64,000 nucleotides of DNA, taken from Xylogone sp. PMI_703. Lineage: Eukaryota; Ascomycota; Leotiomycetes. This document shows, piece by piece, positions 23,799 to 34,515 of the stretch (its first letter is position 1; every line of letters starts with the position of its first letter). The translations under genes and the position numbers were made by a program. Below the pieces are notes generated by a model, which was not told the origin of the DNA, made no database searches, and saw only the letters and a program-made list of their open reading frames with translations. The stretch lies in NCBI GenBank assembly GCA_021399445.1, contig JAJTUQ010000004.1, positions 2,232,001-2,296,000 of the forward strand, given 5' to 3'.

Positions 23799-24599
23799 AT
23801 GACAACTTCATTCCATAAGAAAATCCAATCAAAGACACCCCTCCTTGGAGGGTTCGTCTCCCTTAACACTCCCTATGCCGCCCAAATCATGGCCAGATCT
23901 GGCTTTGACTGGCTGCTCATCGACATGGAGCATTCGCCACTCTCTGCTCATCAAGCAAACGATATGGTTCATGCCACAATCATGGCGTCGCAAGGATCGT
24001 GCGTGCCGGTTATTCGAGTGCCCTCTCACGGCGTCGAATGGATCAAATGGGCTTTGGATAGTGGTGTGAGTGCAATTATTGTACCCATGATCAACAATAA
24101 AAGGGAGATGGACCAGGTCATTAAGTATGCCTGCTATCCTCCCCTGGGACAGCGGAGCAGCGGTCCTTTCCGCACGCCCTTTGCCGACCTTGAGGAGACG
24201 ACTACTAGCTTCGATAAGTATCGAGCAGAGAGAGTGAAGGAAGTCGCCGTACATGCCATGATTGAGAGCGTGGAAGGAGTTGAGAACGCCGAAGCGATCA
24301 TGAGCACCGAGGGCGTTAATGGAGTCTTCATTGGTCCTGTAGATCTGAGAAGCTCGATGGGATTGCCTGGTAGTGACGGAGATGAGCCACAGTATCTTGA
24401 AGCACTGAAGAAAATACTGGCAATTGCAAAGACACTTAATATCCCGGTCGGAATCCTTGGCTCTCAAGACAAGTTATCCAGGCAAATCGAAATGGAGTTT
24501 GACTACTTTTTGCTAGCTGGGGATGCCGCGTTGCTTGTACAAGGAGCTGAGCTGGTATTAGGGAAGGCAAAGAAGAGCATATTAGAGGCAAAATCTTGA
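23799..24599 (+). CDS. HpcH/HpaI-family class II aldolase
   Basis: Metal-dependent aldolase (2,4-dihydroxyhept-2-enedioate aldolase / 2-keto-3-deoxy-sugar-acid aldolase family) that splits 4-hydroxy-2-oxo acids into pyruvate and an aldehyde. Single exon, 266 aa from the ATG at 23799. An in-frame ATG at 23766 would add 11 residues (MRSYNLERRKA) that precede the usual family start. Motifs in order: 'GFVSLNTPYAAQIMARSGFDW' at the start of the barrel (loosely conserved), 'LLIDMEHSPLS', 'IRVPSHGVEWIKWALD', 'SAIIVPMINNKREM', 'GQRSSGPFRT' (substrate Arg), 'MIESVEGVENAEAI' (metal Glu) and 'GVFIGPVDLRSSMG' (metal Asp). All expected ligands are present, so it should be active. It is convergent with the 2OG oxygenase, only 115 nt between stops. 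Substrate unknown; sugar-acid and aromatic meta-cleavage products are the two usual classes. Confidence 0.93.
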   Translation: MTTSFHKKIQSKTPLLGGFVSLNTPYAAQIMARSGFDWLLIDMEHSPLSAHQANDMVHATIMASQGSCVPVIRVPSHGVEWIKWALDSGVSAIIVPMINNKREMDQVIKYACYPPLGQRSSGPFRTPFADLEETTTSFDKYRAERVKEVAVHAMIESVEGVENAEAIMSTEGVNGVFIGPVDLRSSMGLPGSDGDEPQYLEALKKILAIAKTLNIPVGILGSQDKLSRQIEMEFDYFLLAGDAALLVQGAELVLGKAKKSILEAKS

Positions 24600-24714
24600 A
24601 TCGCACATACAAGTGTACTAGTACATTAGAATGGAAGTGCATGCATAGAGAAAGCACATAAATAGATAAATTTGAAGGGTAAAATAATATTGTAACAATT
24701 TAATATTCGACAAC

Positions 24715-25809
24715 TTATTTACTCTTATCTAACTCCCTATGATTATAGTTACCCTTATGCCCCTCATCAGTTAGCTCTCTAACGGTTGTCTTGATATATT
24801 CGATCTGTTCATCAGCCCATGCCTTTGTAATCTTGTGGATCTCCTCAGCACTCAGGCCTGTCAGACTGTCTTTGAAGGCATCCGCCCTCTTGGCTAATAC
24901 TCCAGCTCTGTATGATGTCCACTGCTCGAAGAGTCTGCTGTGGTCACTGACCTTCTTAACATTTCCCAAGTTACTGCCATCGTAGGCTTTGGGATCCTTG
25001 GGCCTAAAGCTTGTAACCATAGTGATACGCTCCCCGGCCCCCATGGCTTTCAAGGCCACGTGGTTGATGAGACCGCCCTGCATCATAACTGCCGAGCCGA
25101 TCTGGGGTCCACGCACTTTGAGAATGCTACCATCGCCCCTGCGGAGGGCTGTCTCTCCTCCAACCATGCCGGTGGGATCGGAGAGCATGCACACGCAGAC
25201 CCAGGGATACGAGTCATTGTGCCATGCTGTCAGAGTTCCCTCATCTTTCTCTGCAAACTTGCGATCATCCTCACTCACTTGGGCAATCTGCTTTGGAGGC
25301 TCAGCAGGAGGAATGTTGCCCAAAATGTCGTCCTTGTTGTCATCTCCAGGCGGTAGCTGCACATTGATATGGCCGATTTCATAGTCGAAGACTACTTCAA
25401 GTTCCACCCCAGCAGCTTGCGAACAAGCTTTGATGAGTTCTGGAGACGTCCAAGCGCTGTATACGAATGGCGCATCTTTACCATACCCTCGGATTTTGTA
25501 TATTCCAGGGGTCTTGTCTTCACGATACGAGTGCTTTGATAGAAGCTCTGGACGAAAGAGATCAGCCCGGAGGGCACGGATACCTTCCTGGCTGAATAAG
25601 GGAAATGGGGCGGTGATTGCTACAGGACCAACAGACAGTGGGGAGGAGAGACTGAGTTCCTCTAGAGTGTAGAATTCAGTAGGCGGTGCGAATGACATAT
25701 GGACCGCCGGGTCAAATGTTGGTGCCGTAGGCAATCCCAGGTTGACTTCGACCTTCCTGAAGGCTTGAGAGCCTTCCTCTTGGAAGGACGCCGTAGCCGC
25801 AGTCGACAT
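24715..25809 (-). CDS. Fe(II)/2-oxoglutarate-dependent dioxygenase
   Basis: Fungal 2OG-Fe(II) oxygenase of about 364 aa, single exon, expected to hydroxylate or desaturate a small molecule while decarboxylating 2-oxoglutarate. The ATG at 25809 is the first in frame; a reading extended to 25827 would need TTG. The iron triad is visible as His197 and Asp199 in 'TAWHNDSYPWVC' and His250 in 'QGGLINHVAL'. The 2OG-binding Arg is probably Arg261 in 'AGERITMVTSFRP'. The double-stranded beta-helix core includes 'GGETALRRGDGSILKVRGPQ'. The C-terminal 100 residues are helical and charged. No signal peptide. It sits tail-to-tail with the HpcH/HpaI aldolase, and the region upstream (26383-26841) has five CACGTG boxes. 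Product unknown; this fungal group has few characterised members. Confidence 0.87.
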   Translation of the reverse strand: MSTAATASFQEEGSQAFRKVEVNLGLPTAPTFDPAVHMSFAPPTEFYTLEELSLSSPLSVGPVAITAPFPLFSQEGIRALRADLFRPELLSKHSYREDKTPGIYKIRGYGKDAPFVYSAWTSPELIKACSQAAGVELEVVFDYEIGHINVQLPPGDDNKDDILGNIPPAEPPKQIAQVSEDDRKFAEKDEGTLTAWHNDSYPWVCVCMLSDPTGMVGGETALRRGDGSILKVRGPQIGSAVMMQGGLINHVALKAMGAGERITMVTSFRPKDPKAYDGSNLGNVKKVSDHSRLFEQWTSYRAGVLAKRADAFKDSLTGLSAEEIHKITKAWADEQIEYIKTTVRELTDEGHKGNYNHRELDKSK

Positions 25810-27896
25810 GATGTGGAATAGGGACAAATCAGAAAGGGGTATCTAAATTGAAGTAGTTCTGTGGAAGTGATATTACACCTTAAATCTCGTGGAGTGAGAG
25901 GTGGTGTTTATAGGTCCAGGGACCTTGTGGATGAAGAAGCGACGGTGGTTGTTACGGGCCAGAACGCTGGCATTTTCACGATCTGTTCAACAGACGGGCG
26001 AGGCAATTCAGGCGAGACTGGCTTCAGAGGGCCGCACGATTCAACTGCCATTTGCACCAGACATCTGGTGAGCTTTTGGCGGGTAACGGTTACGACGCGG
26101 AGACAAGACACGGGGACAAAGACGGGGAAGCAAGGGCACTGTCAACGCCATGGAACCGCTGTGCTGGGTTTGAATATTCCTGATTTGGAATGTCGGTCCC
26201 AGTATGTACAGAAGTACCAGCAAACGCGGCTTATCAGGCTTGCCCGACGAGTTGTCCAGGGGAAGCTATCTGGAAAATGGGGGTTGATAAAGAGAACCTG
26301 CCCACGAAGGAACAGTTGCTACGGTCGCCACTGTTATTTAGTCTCATTTTTATCATACAATTGAGTAAAGATACTTTGGCTCCACGTGGCTGTGATAGAT
26401 CAGTTAATAAAGCTTAAAGGCGGCCTTTTGATGAACCAAATACGGCTCGATGAAATGCTCGCTCCTATATGTGGATGACATAATCCTGTGCATACCAGTA
26501 AGTCCACGTGGTATATCATTCATTCTATGTACTTTGTATATATTATTTAGCATACGATATAGAGATTGATTGGGAGATTTCCTTTTATAATTAATACTAA
26601 TCTACATAACGAGGAACTGAGAACCCAGCAGATGGAGACGGATATTGTCACATGATCTGGCTGCTGCATTCATCATATACATCCACGTGAATGATATAGA
26701 CTTTTGTGTTCAAACACGTACGACGGTATATTCTAATAACGACGAAGATATATTCTTTTCAAGCTTGATTTTTATTTGAGAAATTCAGTTTTCTAATGCA
26801 GCTTGGGGGAAGCCTTATCCCTCACGTGGTGCTCGCACGTGACCATCACGAGCTCAGAGGGACAATTGTATCTGTAGACAGGACCACGCAGAGTCCAATT
26901 CATATTGAATGGTGGTAGAAATTGAAAGCTAATACTGTTTATTATTTTTTGGGATTCTGGTGGGCAAAGGTCTGGTGGAATAAATTAATTATCGAGGAAT
27001 ATTAATTTCCTGTAGGAACTTTAATTGCGGCATGGCAGGATATACAGTGCGATGTTTAATACTCATCTGCTGAGATCTGGCATAAATATCATTTTTTTCA
27101 AAGAATATTATACACATATACAATGTTGATGTGCCTTGTGAAGAATGGAGGAACTACTAAGTTATGTTCTCTTGAATAGTGGCATTCTGGATCTAACAAA
27201 CCGGGCATGCACTGCATTATTTCTTAATTAAAAATTTCGGTGCCTATCGTCTCTGATACAAGAACCTACTCGGAAATTAAACGCAAGTCTAAACTAATCT
27301 GTATCATGATAGGATTATTTTATGACCAATACAAGATATCGAACAGGTTGGATAATTGCATGAGTATCGCAGTCCATCTATGATTGTGATGGTGGTACTA
27401 CTTGAATATAGACCAACTCTTTAGTCGCATCAGGCAGAACTAATTGATAGCATGGCTTTTGTCTTTGCTGAGCTGATACCTGGGAGAATCCATACGGAAG
27501 CTACTTCAAATTTCCAGTCCAGCGATAATGCACAACATGGGAGCCACTATGCCTCCGGGCTTTCCTAGGACTGTATGTCTGTTATCATGGCCTAACGGTG
27601 CACTGTTCACTTGAAACTCTCCATGCACGTAATTCTACCAGCTAGTTTGGGGGACGACGATCACTATTTCACTAAGACGACCGTGCCTGAAGAGGGACGG
27701 TGTTGCAGGATAACCACTACCGGATGTGTTGCATGAGGGATACCGTGCTTTCTATCCCCACAGTAAGGCTATCCTCAACCACATCTTATGGACTCTTGGT
27801 CCGTGTTGGGCAGATTGCAACACAGAATCATATAATTCCCGGTCAGTTGATTTGGTATCTATCTGGAACATAGTCCCATCTCTCTATATACATAGC
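25810..27896. other. 2.1 kb AT-rich regulatory region
   Basis: Lies between the start of the 2OG oxygenase (reading left) and the stop of the FAD monooxygenase. It is markedly AT-rich from 26400 to 27800. No gene was accepted; the open frame at 25861-26364 is Arg/Gly-rich and lacks family features. It contains the CACGTG group described separately. Confidence 0.55.
26383..26841. promoter_or_regulatory. Cluster of five CACGTG (E-box/G-box) sites
   Basis: CACGTG is present at 26383-26388, 26505-26510, 26684-26689, 26823-26828 and 26836-26841. The first two are extended CCACGTGG palindromes; the last two are 13 nt apart. CACGTG is the core site of fungal bHLH factors and of some bZIP factors. 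The group lies 0.57-1.03 kb upstream of the 2OG oxygenase start, so it may be its upstream activating region. A chance origin is unlikely at this density but cannot be excluded without a genome-wide count. Confidence 0.6.
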
Positions 27897-29608
27897 TCAT
27901 TCAGTGGTCTCGGTAATAATGCGCATAGCAACAAGAGGACTGTTAGGTCCTACTCTGCTGAAGTTGTGTGCGTCCATACAAGCCTGTCGTGACCGCAAGA
28001 CAGCAGGATTAGCTCGGTCAATCATACCCGATTCGTAAGCATCCATTCTCTCCTTCAATGAAGGGACTCCATTCGAGTAATTCTCTGGTAGGATGTGTTG
28101 TAGGAACTCTGTCACATCCGCTACTCCGTGATTTGCGGCTTCGCCTCGATCTATATATTGTTGATTCCCGGTTAGAAGGAGATTTGACAGGCGGGTAATT
28201 TGAGAATCTGGAAGTAGAGTACAGATGCAACTTACACATTGTCATGGCATGAGCCGCATCTCCGATCAACGTGACCTTCCCACCCGCATTGTCCCAGGCA
28301 CCCTTAACAGGTGGCCAATCCTCCAAGTTGACAATCTTGGCCTCGGCATCGTCAGGAATGTCCTGCGCAATCTCCCTGAATGGTTCAATCCAGTTCTTGG
28401 TAATCTCCTTCAACCACTTGATGCGGTCCTTGTGATTAGCCGCAATCTCAACAGGTTTATCATGTCCCAAGAAACCTGGTCGATAAGGCCAGCTGATGAG
28501 GACCTGTGATATTACCGGTAATGTGCCATTTGCAGCTTCCTGCTCCTTCTTGGTGGGGACCTTGAGGAAGCCGAAAAACATGAAGGAGTTGGTGACGGGA
28601 TCGCAGCACTGGAAGAAATAGGGGTCCAACGCCTGGAGCTTGGCAACCTTCTCTGGTGGATAAGGGACAGAGACGCCAGTGAGCCGGTTGGGAACGACGT
28701 TATTCTGGTAGTTGTTTGGACACAGAACGCGCCGGACGTTGGACCGGGAGCCGTCACATCCTATGAGGATATTGCCCTTTGCGGAAGTGCCATCATCAAA
28801 GACAGCGACAACCTCGTTGTCACTGGGATACTCAATTGCTGTGAGATTCTTTCGCCACTGGATGCAGATGAGAGGTCAGCAGAATTCCAGATGAATTCAT
28901 TGCGAAAGCTTCATAAATCCTGTTCGGATGTCTTCCATCTCTGAATCAAGAGGGAGATCCCGAGAATTCATTCGCAACGCACCTGAATATCTAACTTGTG
29001 CATCAAGACCTCTCTCAGCTTCTCTCGTGCAAACCTGTTGCGAGGGCTCGCACCCGCAGGCGTAAAGAATGGGTTTTCGCCGGTCTCGAGGTTGAACAGC
29101 TTGAAGCTACCCAGATTGCCGGCCTCGAGGGAGTCCTTATCCACCCAGGCTTCGGGGAGTCGTGCTATAGCATCCTGAGGGAGACAGTTCAGGAATTGCT
29201 CCAGAGCCCAGTGCAGCGTGAGACCCCAGCCAGCACCGCGCGCATAAGGATCTGGATCTCGCTCGAAAATGCTGTATGTGATCGGTTTCAGGCCAGGGTT
29301 CTCCTGGTTGCGCTTTCGTAAGGCCTGGGCCAGCGTTAGGCCCGTGATACCAGCGCCGATGATGAGAACGTGAGTTTCTGAGTCCGTCGACCTGGATAGG
29401 GGATCATGTGTGTTAGGCAAACTGTGGAGTGCAGCATTCTCTCAGATGTCTTATATTGTATTCTTTCCTTCTCTCATCTTTCCTCACATATGCAGGGGAA
29501 AGGCGTGCGAAAAACGTGGTAGCAACGTGGCAGGTGCAGGAAGGATACACACGCAGCTTACGGGAGGAAGGTAGGAAGAGAGACGGGAGGGGACTTGGAC
29601 TCTTACAT
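27897..29608 (-). CDS. FAD-dependent monooxygenase (start codon split by intron)
   Basis: Class A flavoprotein hydroxylase using NAD(P)H and O2, related to fungal salicylate-hydroxylase-like and secondary-metabolite monooxygenases. No in-frame ATG is present at the 5' end of the main exon. The start codon can be formed by splicing: AT at 29608-29607 and G at 29391, across a 215-nt intron with a GTAAGA donor, a CTAAC branch site and a CCAG acceptor. With exons 29391-28983, 28857-28236 and 28150-27897 this sums exactly to 428 aa beginning 'MSTDSETHVLIIGAG'. Motifs: Rossmann GxGxxG in 'IIGAGITGLTLAQAL' (Gly13-Gly18), DG motif 'LIGCDGSRSNVRR', GD motif 'LIGDAAHAMT' followed by 'RGEAANHGVAD'. No membrane anchor is visible. 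A position in a block with an aldolase and a 2OG oxygenase suggests an oxidative catabolic or biosynthetic step. Confidence 0.88.
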
Positions 29609-32600
29609 TGTTGGATGGAGTTTCTGGTACACAGCAATACTGTGAGCTTGGCTGAGTCTAGCAAGTACCTGTAGTGATCTCTCCTCCGTAGTCGGCAGGA
29701 CAGGTCGTTTCTTGCCACGGTTCTTATTGGAGAGAGCCTATTTTCTTTTCACCAACACCCGGGCTTTCGGTGGAGGTTTATTGCTGATCTCAAATCAACG
29801 AGGCGATTCCTAAAGGAGCAGTCTCATCGAAAATCTTCACGATGGGCTGAGTGTGGACCAATTCCAATGGTACGATGGGTTTCTTTGGATACAACTCTGG
29901 AGCCAGCACGGTTTCCCTCCGATAGCGATGGGACATCCGTCGGATTGGGTTGGAATTTGCTACTGGGTATTCCTTACTCCGTAATACCGGTACAGAGGGC
30001 CCGCAAAAATACGGGAAAAGGGCAAATTGTGACTTCTCCCGGCCTGCTGGGCATTTCCATAGGCGCGATTTACGACCTTCGCGCGTGCAGTGGATAAATG
30101 TAACCTGCCCCGGGGTTTTCGCCCTCCTTACCCTCGACAGCGTCGCTGTAGCCCAGGTGCGCTGACACGAAAGGGAAGGGGCCCCGGGGAGATGCGTGCG
30201 TACTGGGGTTTGCTGAGGAAGGCATCTGGATAAGTGGCCAACTGCATTCTCCTGTACTCTGCTGCATGTTGGTGGCGCCTTCATTTCCTTGGGAAGATCC
30301 CTTTTTTTTGCCTGCTACCGTACAGTGACCGATACTGATATGCGGGAGCTCTGCTCTTCGTCTCTACTGGACTCTGGAAAGATGGCTTTCTTTTCCCCCA
30401 CTATTGGACACGGCAGTTGGAGCCAGCTACCGTCCGCACCCGCTGGTCCTTCTCCATCAGCTCAATTGCCGGTACAGTTCCATGGTCCCGGGGCCGTGGA
30501 ATCAGCAGTTTGGGGGGCATCAGCGCCACCGTGCTTTGTATCGCTGGACTACTCGTCGACCTTGGCGTGCTAAGGAACTTACTGAGTGCTTTGGACGAGA
30601 CCGGCGCGCTGTTAGCTCTTCTGCAATGCCACAGGACGCGTCGATGATGCTCGCCTGGAAGCTGGCGACATCCTCCGACTTGGCTTATCTGTGCTCCTGC
30701 AACTTACAGTGGCCTCACTAAAGCACGAGAACGTCTAGACCATCTGTGCGCCCCGGCGTCCGACCGCGAAGAGGAGAGAGTGAGAGGGAGAGTTCACGGG
30801 AGAGTGCCCCGGCCATTGGAGGGAGATCATTCTCCCCATCATTCGACGCGACCTTTACTCAAGAGGGAATGTGCTGGCCAGCGGAAACCAGCCAGGGACC
30901 GCACAGCACCGTAAGTGGTCGTGAAGAGAGCAGCGAGATGAGAGATGAGAGCTGAGAAACGTCGTTGTACCGGTACAGTGCTACGGTAACAGTACAGTAG
31001 TGCTTTTACGTACAGTACTTGTCCTGCGAGTGAGTAGATCTCACGCTGCTGCAGTCATCAATGAGGGATCTAATTAAGCACAGTACGGTAGCAGGATGAC
31101 GGCCCGTCGAGGGAAGCGGAGTGGAGCGCAAAGAGGAGAAGAGGAACCCAAGCGCTGACGGTCGACGCAGCTACCCTCGAGCCTTTCTCCGCCGCGCCTA
31201 CTCCGAACCCACACTGCCGTATACCGAGATTTGGATTTGCGAGTTCTGCGGCCCAGTTGCAAGACAATAAGTGGTTGAGCGAAAGACTGATGATTTCATT
31301 ATTACTGTTCCGTCAACTACTGTACAGGAACTACTGTACTGTATCATCGCACGCCCTGGATGGTATCGTGACACGTGGGTGGATGACACCTACGAGTGCA
31401 CAATCACACTTCGACGCAGGAACCTCTATGACAGAGAACGGATTCCTGTGATTAATGCGACCGACAGCTTGTTGAAAGGACCTGGGGAATGCTAAGAGGT
31501 TGGCCAAGCCCGAGTGGTTTGATCCTCTTATAGCACATTGTTGAATATCGAGTCCAAGACAATTAATACCATTCAACAACGGATATGCAGCACTACTGTA
31601 TTATGCCTATATGCCGCACAACCCTGAGCTTAGGTGAAGTTCTATCTATCCATCGAGGTACTCGTTGCCCGTCGCCATTGTGTCTCTTATCTCTCTTGTC
31701 TCACTTCTCCCCATTATTGTCCCTACAACTTATTGGCGCCTCCTCAGCATCGCTTGGGGGAGATTGTCGCGGCATCCCGTGTGGACTTGGCGGACGGATG
31801 GATTTAGCTGGGAGCTAAGGGAAGATTTCTGCGTATGAAATGCTTCAAGGCGAAACCAGGGGAGCACAAGTCCCCAAAGCTAATAATACGAGCCAGTCTC
31901 CATCCACGAAGACGCACGCGTACAGCTGGAGCGCTCTCTCGAGCCTCGAGGGCGTTTTTCGCAAGCTACACTAGACGCAGTCTAGACACAGTTGCGGGAT
32001 AACCTCAGCAGCTAGCCACGGCACTACTGGAATCCACCTTGGCCCGAGTAAGCAGGAGCGTTCCTGAGATTTGCAATGCTCCGCTGTAGACCACTTTAGA
32101 ATCACTCTAGCCCAGTGCTTGTCTTCTTTTTCCCTCAGCTAGTCGTTTCTTCGCTGCTCTCCACCTGCTCGTTCTTAGCTGGATGTTCGGTTGGAGGGTC
32201 CGATTCGGCTCGCTCTTCTTGCTCTTCCCCCTTCGTCCCCAACTCCGCTCCAAGACATTTTAGCTGAAACTAGCAGCACCAAACCGTTATGGCGGCGGAC
32301 TAGGAAGTGATTACACAGTAGCTAGGCAGTTCGGCGTGCCAGTACCGGATGCTGTCAACAATCGATGGTCTCTTGGGGTCCCTCAGGTCCCCTACGGGAG
32401 TCTGCTTCCAGTAGTGGAAAATGTACGGCAGCGAGTAACCGAGCACAGACTGGGCTGTCCAAGCACAAACGATAAGGAAAGCGACCCAAGGAGAGACCAA
32501 AATGGCGCCCGAGAGAAGTGGATTGCGCAAGGCAGAGATAGAGAGAGAGGTAGTCTGGGGCCGTCGTAACTGTAACAAGATATCGTTCGATTTTTCTGCT

Positions 32601-33083
32601 CTAGAGGTATCATAATATACATACAGTTACAGGTGACGCTCCTCCAAGGGCGCAGCAAAAGAGAATAACAGAAAGGACCCGCAAGCGACGCAAACAGCCT
32701 ATGCCCTTGGACAAGCCACCAACAAAAGGGAAAGAGACAAAGACACATTATGACATACAGGAATGCTGGATGCACCTCGTTAACAACCCGGCAAAGTCTA
32801 TGCAGCAAGGGAAAAAGAGGGAGGAAACGGGAGAGGCCTGGCTATGCCACCCACAGCCCCTCCACCAACCACCCCCTTTCCCAGAAGCCTCCCTTCCGGT
32901 AACACCTTTTTTTCTTCAAGCCACAAAAATGCTTCCCACAGAGACGAAAAAAAGGTTCATTCAAAACTGCAAGCCCAAAGGGGCGCATACAAAAGAGACA
33001 TAACAAGGGGGTTAAAACAACGAATAATCAGGGCGTAAGCCACTTCGCTTTTTTCTTCATTTTCTCCTGGTGCAAACCGGGTG
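29609..33083. other. 3.5 kb gene-free region
   Basis: Contains no ORF with family-like composition. The stretches 30960-31030 and 31300-31350 are dense in TACAGTA, GTACAGTAC and TACTGTA words. 32080-32260 is pyrimidine-rich like a fungal leader, but the first ATG after it (32289) opens only a four-codon frame. 32520-33040 is purine-rich and is probably the 3' UTR of the receptor gene that ends at 33084. Confidence 0.5.
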
Positions 33084-34515
33084 TTACCATTTTGAATTGC
33101 CCTTCTTGTTCGGTTGCTGCAGCTCCGCTTCTTCGGTGGCGTTGGTAACTTCGACCCTGACCTCCGTAGTCGTGGTGATTCCACGACTCTTTCCAGGGCG
33201 TGCCGCCTCCAGGTTCTCGTTAGAGCTAGAGTCATGCAGGGCGCTGTCCAAGCCCAGGATTTGCTTCTGGCTGCTGTTGTCAATGCTATCGCGGTCTTTC
33301 CATCCAGGCGAGTTGTCCTTGGTGGTGATGTTGGTGCGCGTACCGCTCTTGAGGTAGCCCAATCGGTTTCCACTGCTGTCGCCCAGGTCGTATGCTCCTC
33401 CACCGCCCGAGCTGTGCTTCTCGCGGTAGTATTTGATGATGGGCATGAGCGTAGGTAGGCACGTCAAGGAGATCTGTATTTTCCAAATTAGTCCTAAGTA
33501 CTCTCCCATATGTTGGACCGCAAGAAACTTACTCCAACGTTCATCTCAATGGTGGCCCACAGAACCAAACCCGTTTGATCACCCGTAGCAAGAATAGACT
33601 TGATCTGAGCCAACCGCATAATGGAGCAGAAAGTGGTGAAGATACCCAAGCAAAAGATGCCTACGAGACCAACCCGCTTCCTCATGTTAATCTGTAAGCT
33701 GACCAGCATGGGAATGGGTAAGAGGAGAATGACAATGTCGTAGAAGATGGAGATGGCTCCCAGGCCGTAAACCGAGTTGGCGTTGGGAATGCAGTGTCCG
33801 GGAATTAGAGGCTTCCATGACTTCTCCACAGGCGAGCAGAGGAAAATCAGTACGAGAATACCTGCAATGTGTCCGGCAATGCAGGTGATGAGGACGAGGT
33901 AGACAACCCGACGGTAGGTCCGCGTGGAGCTGGTGACGATGCGGAGGTAGGAGAGACAAAGTGAGACCTTGAAAGCGAGGATACCGGCAATGTAAATGGG
34001 CTTTCCGGAGTAATTGAGCTGTAAAACGCCCCTAGTTAGAGGTATTTCAAATTTGAGGGGAGGGTGAATTGGTAGCAAACGTACAACTGAGAATTGATCC
34101 AGGTTCATCTGTGGTCTGTCGATGACCTTGAGACCAAGTCCCCATTTCGTTTCTGTAGTGCATAGTCAGAATTGCGTTGTTTCCCGCATAGCGGGGAGTT
34201 TGACATACGTCCAATGCAAAGCCCATTGTATGCAATACTGCAAGCCTAGATATAAGAAAATTGTAATGGTTAGTTGCTTTTTCTTTTGGTTCATGTTTTC
34301 CTTTTTCCATGGTCGATCTCTGCATGTGGGTTACTTACTGCTCCAAAAAGAATCACCCAGTCGTCAGGACCAATGGCTCTCAGCATGATGGCGCGGACGT
34401 AGAACCGCAGCGTCACGATCACGGACATGATCACGGTCAAGACAATCGACACGGCCATAATCTTCACGTACTGTGACTCGTTATCGAGACCTGGACCGCC
34501 ATTGTGAACCCACAT
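33084..34515 (-). CDS. PTH11-type rhodopsin-domain membrane protein 2
   Basis: Second seven-helix PTH11-like protein of the fungal rhodopsin-domain family. Exons 34515-34339, 34245-34209, 34152-34085, 34018-33533 and 33473-33084 sum to 385 aa; exon 2 is only 37 nt. Motifs: N-terminal TM1 'IVLTVIMSVIVTLRFYVRAI', then 'IGPDDWVILFGA' (the family DDW/DDY signature), 'QTKWGLGLKVIDRPQMNLD', 'GKPIYIAGILAFKVSLCLS', a conserved Cys in 'LCSPVEKSWKP' and 'CIPNANSVYGLG', 'DIVILLLPIPMLVSLQ', and 'CLPTLMPIIKYYREK' at the end of TM7. The roughly 115-residue cytoplasmic tail is hydrophilic with Gly and Ser. Plasma-membrane location is expected. The ATG at 34515 is followed directly by the extracellular N-terminus. 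Its ligand is unknown. Confidence 0.86.
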
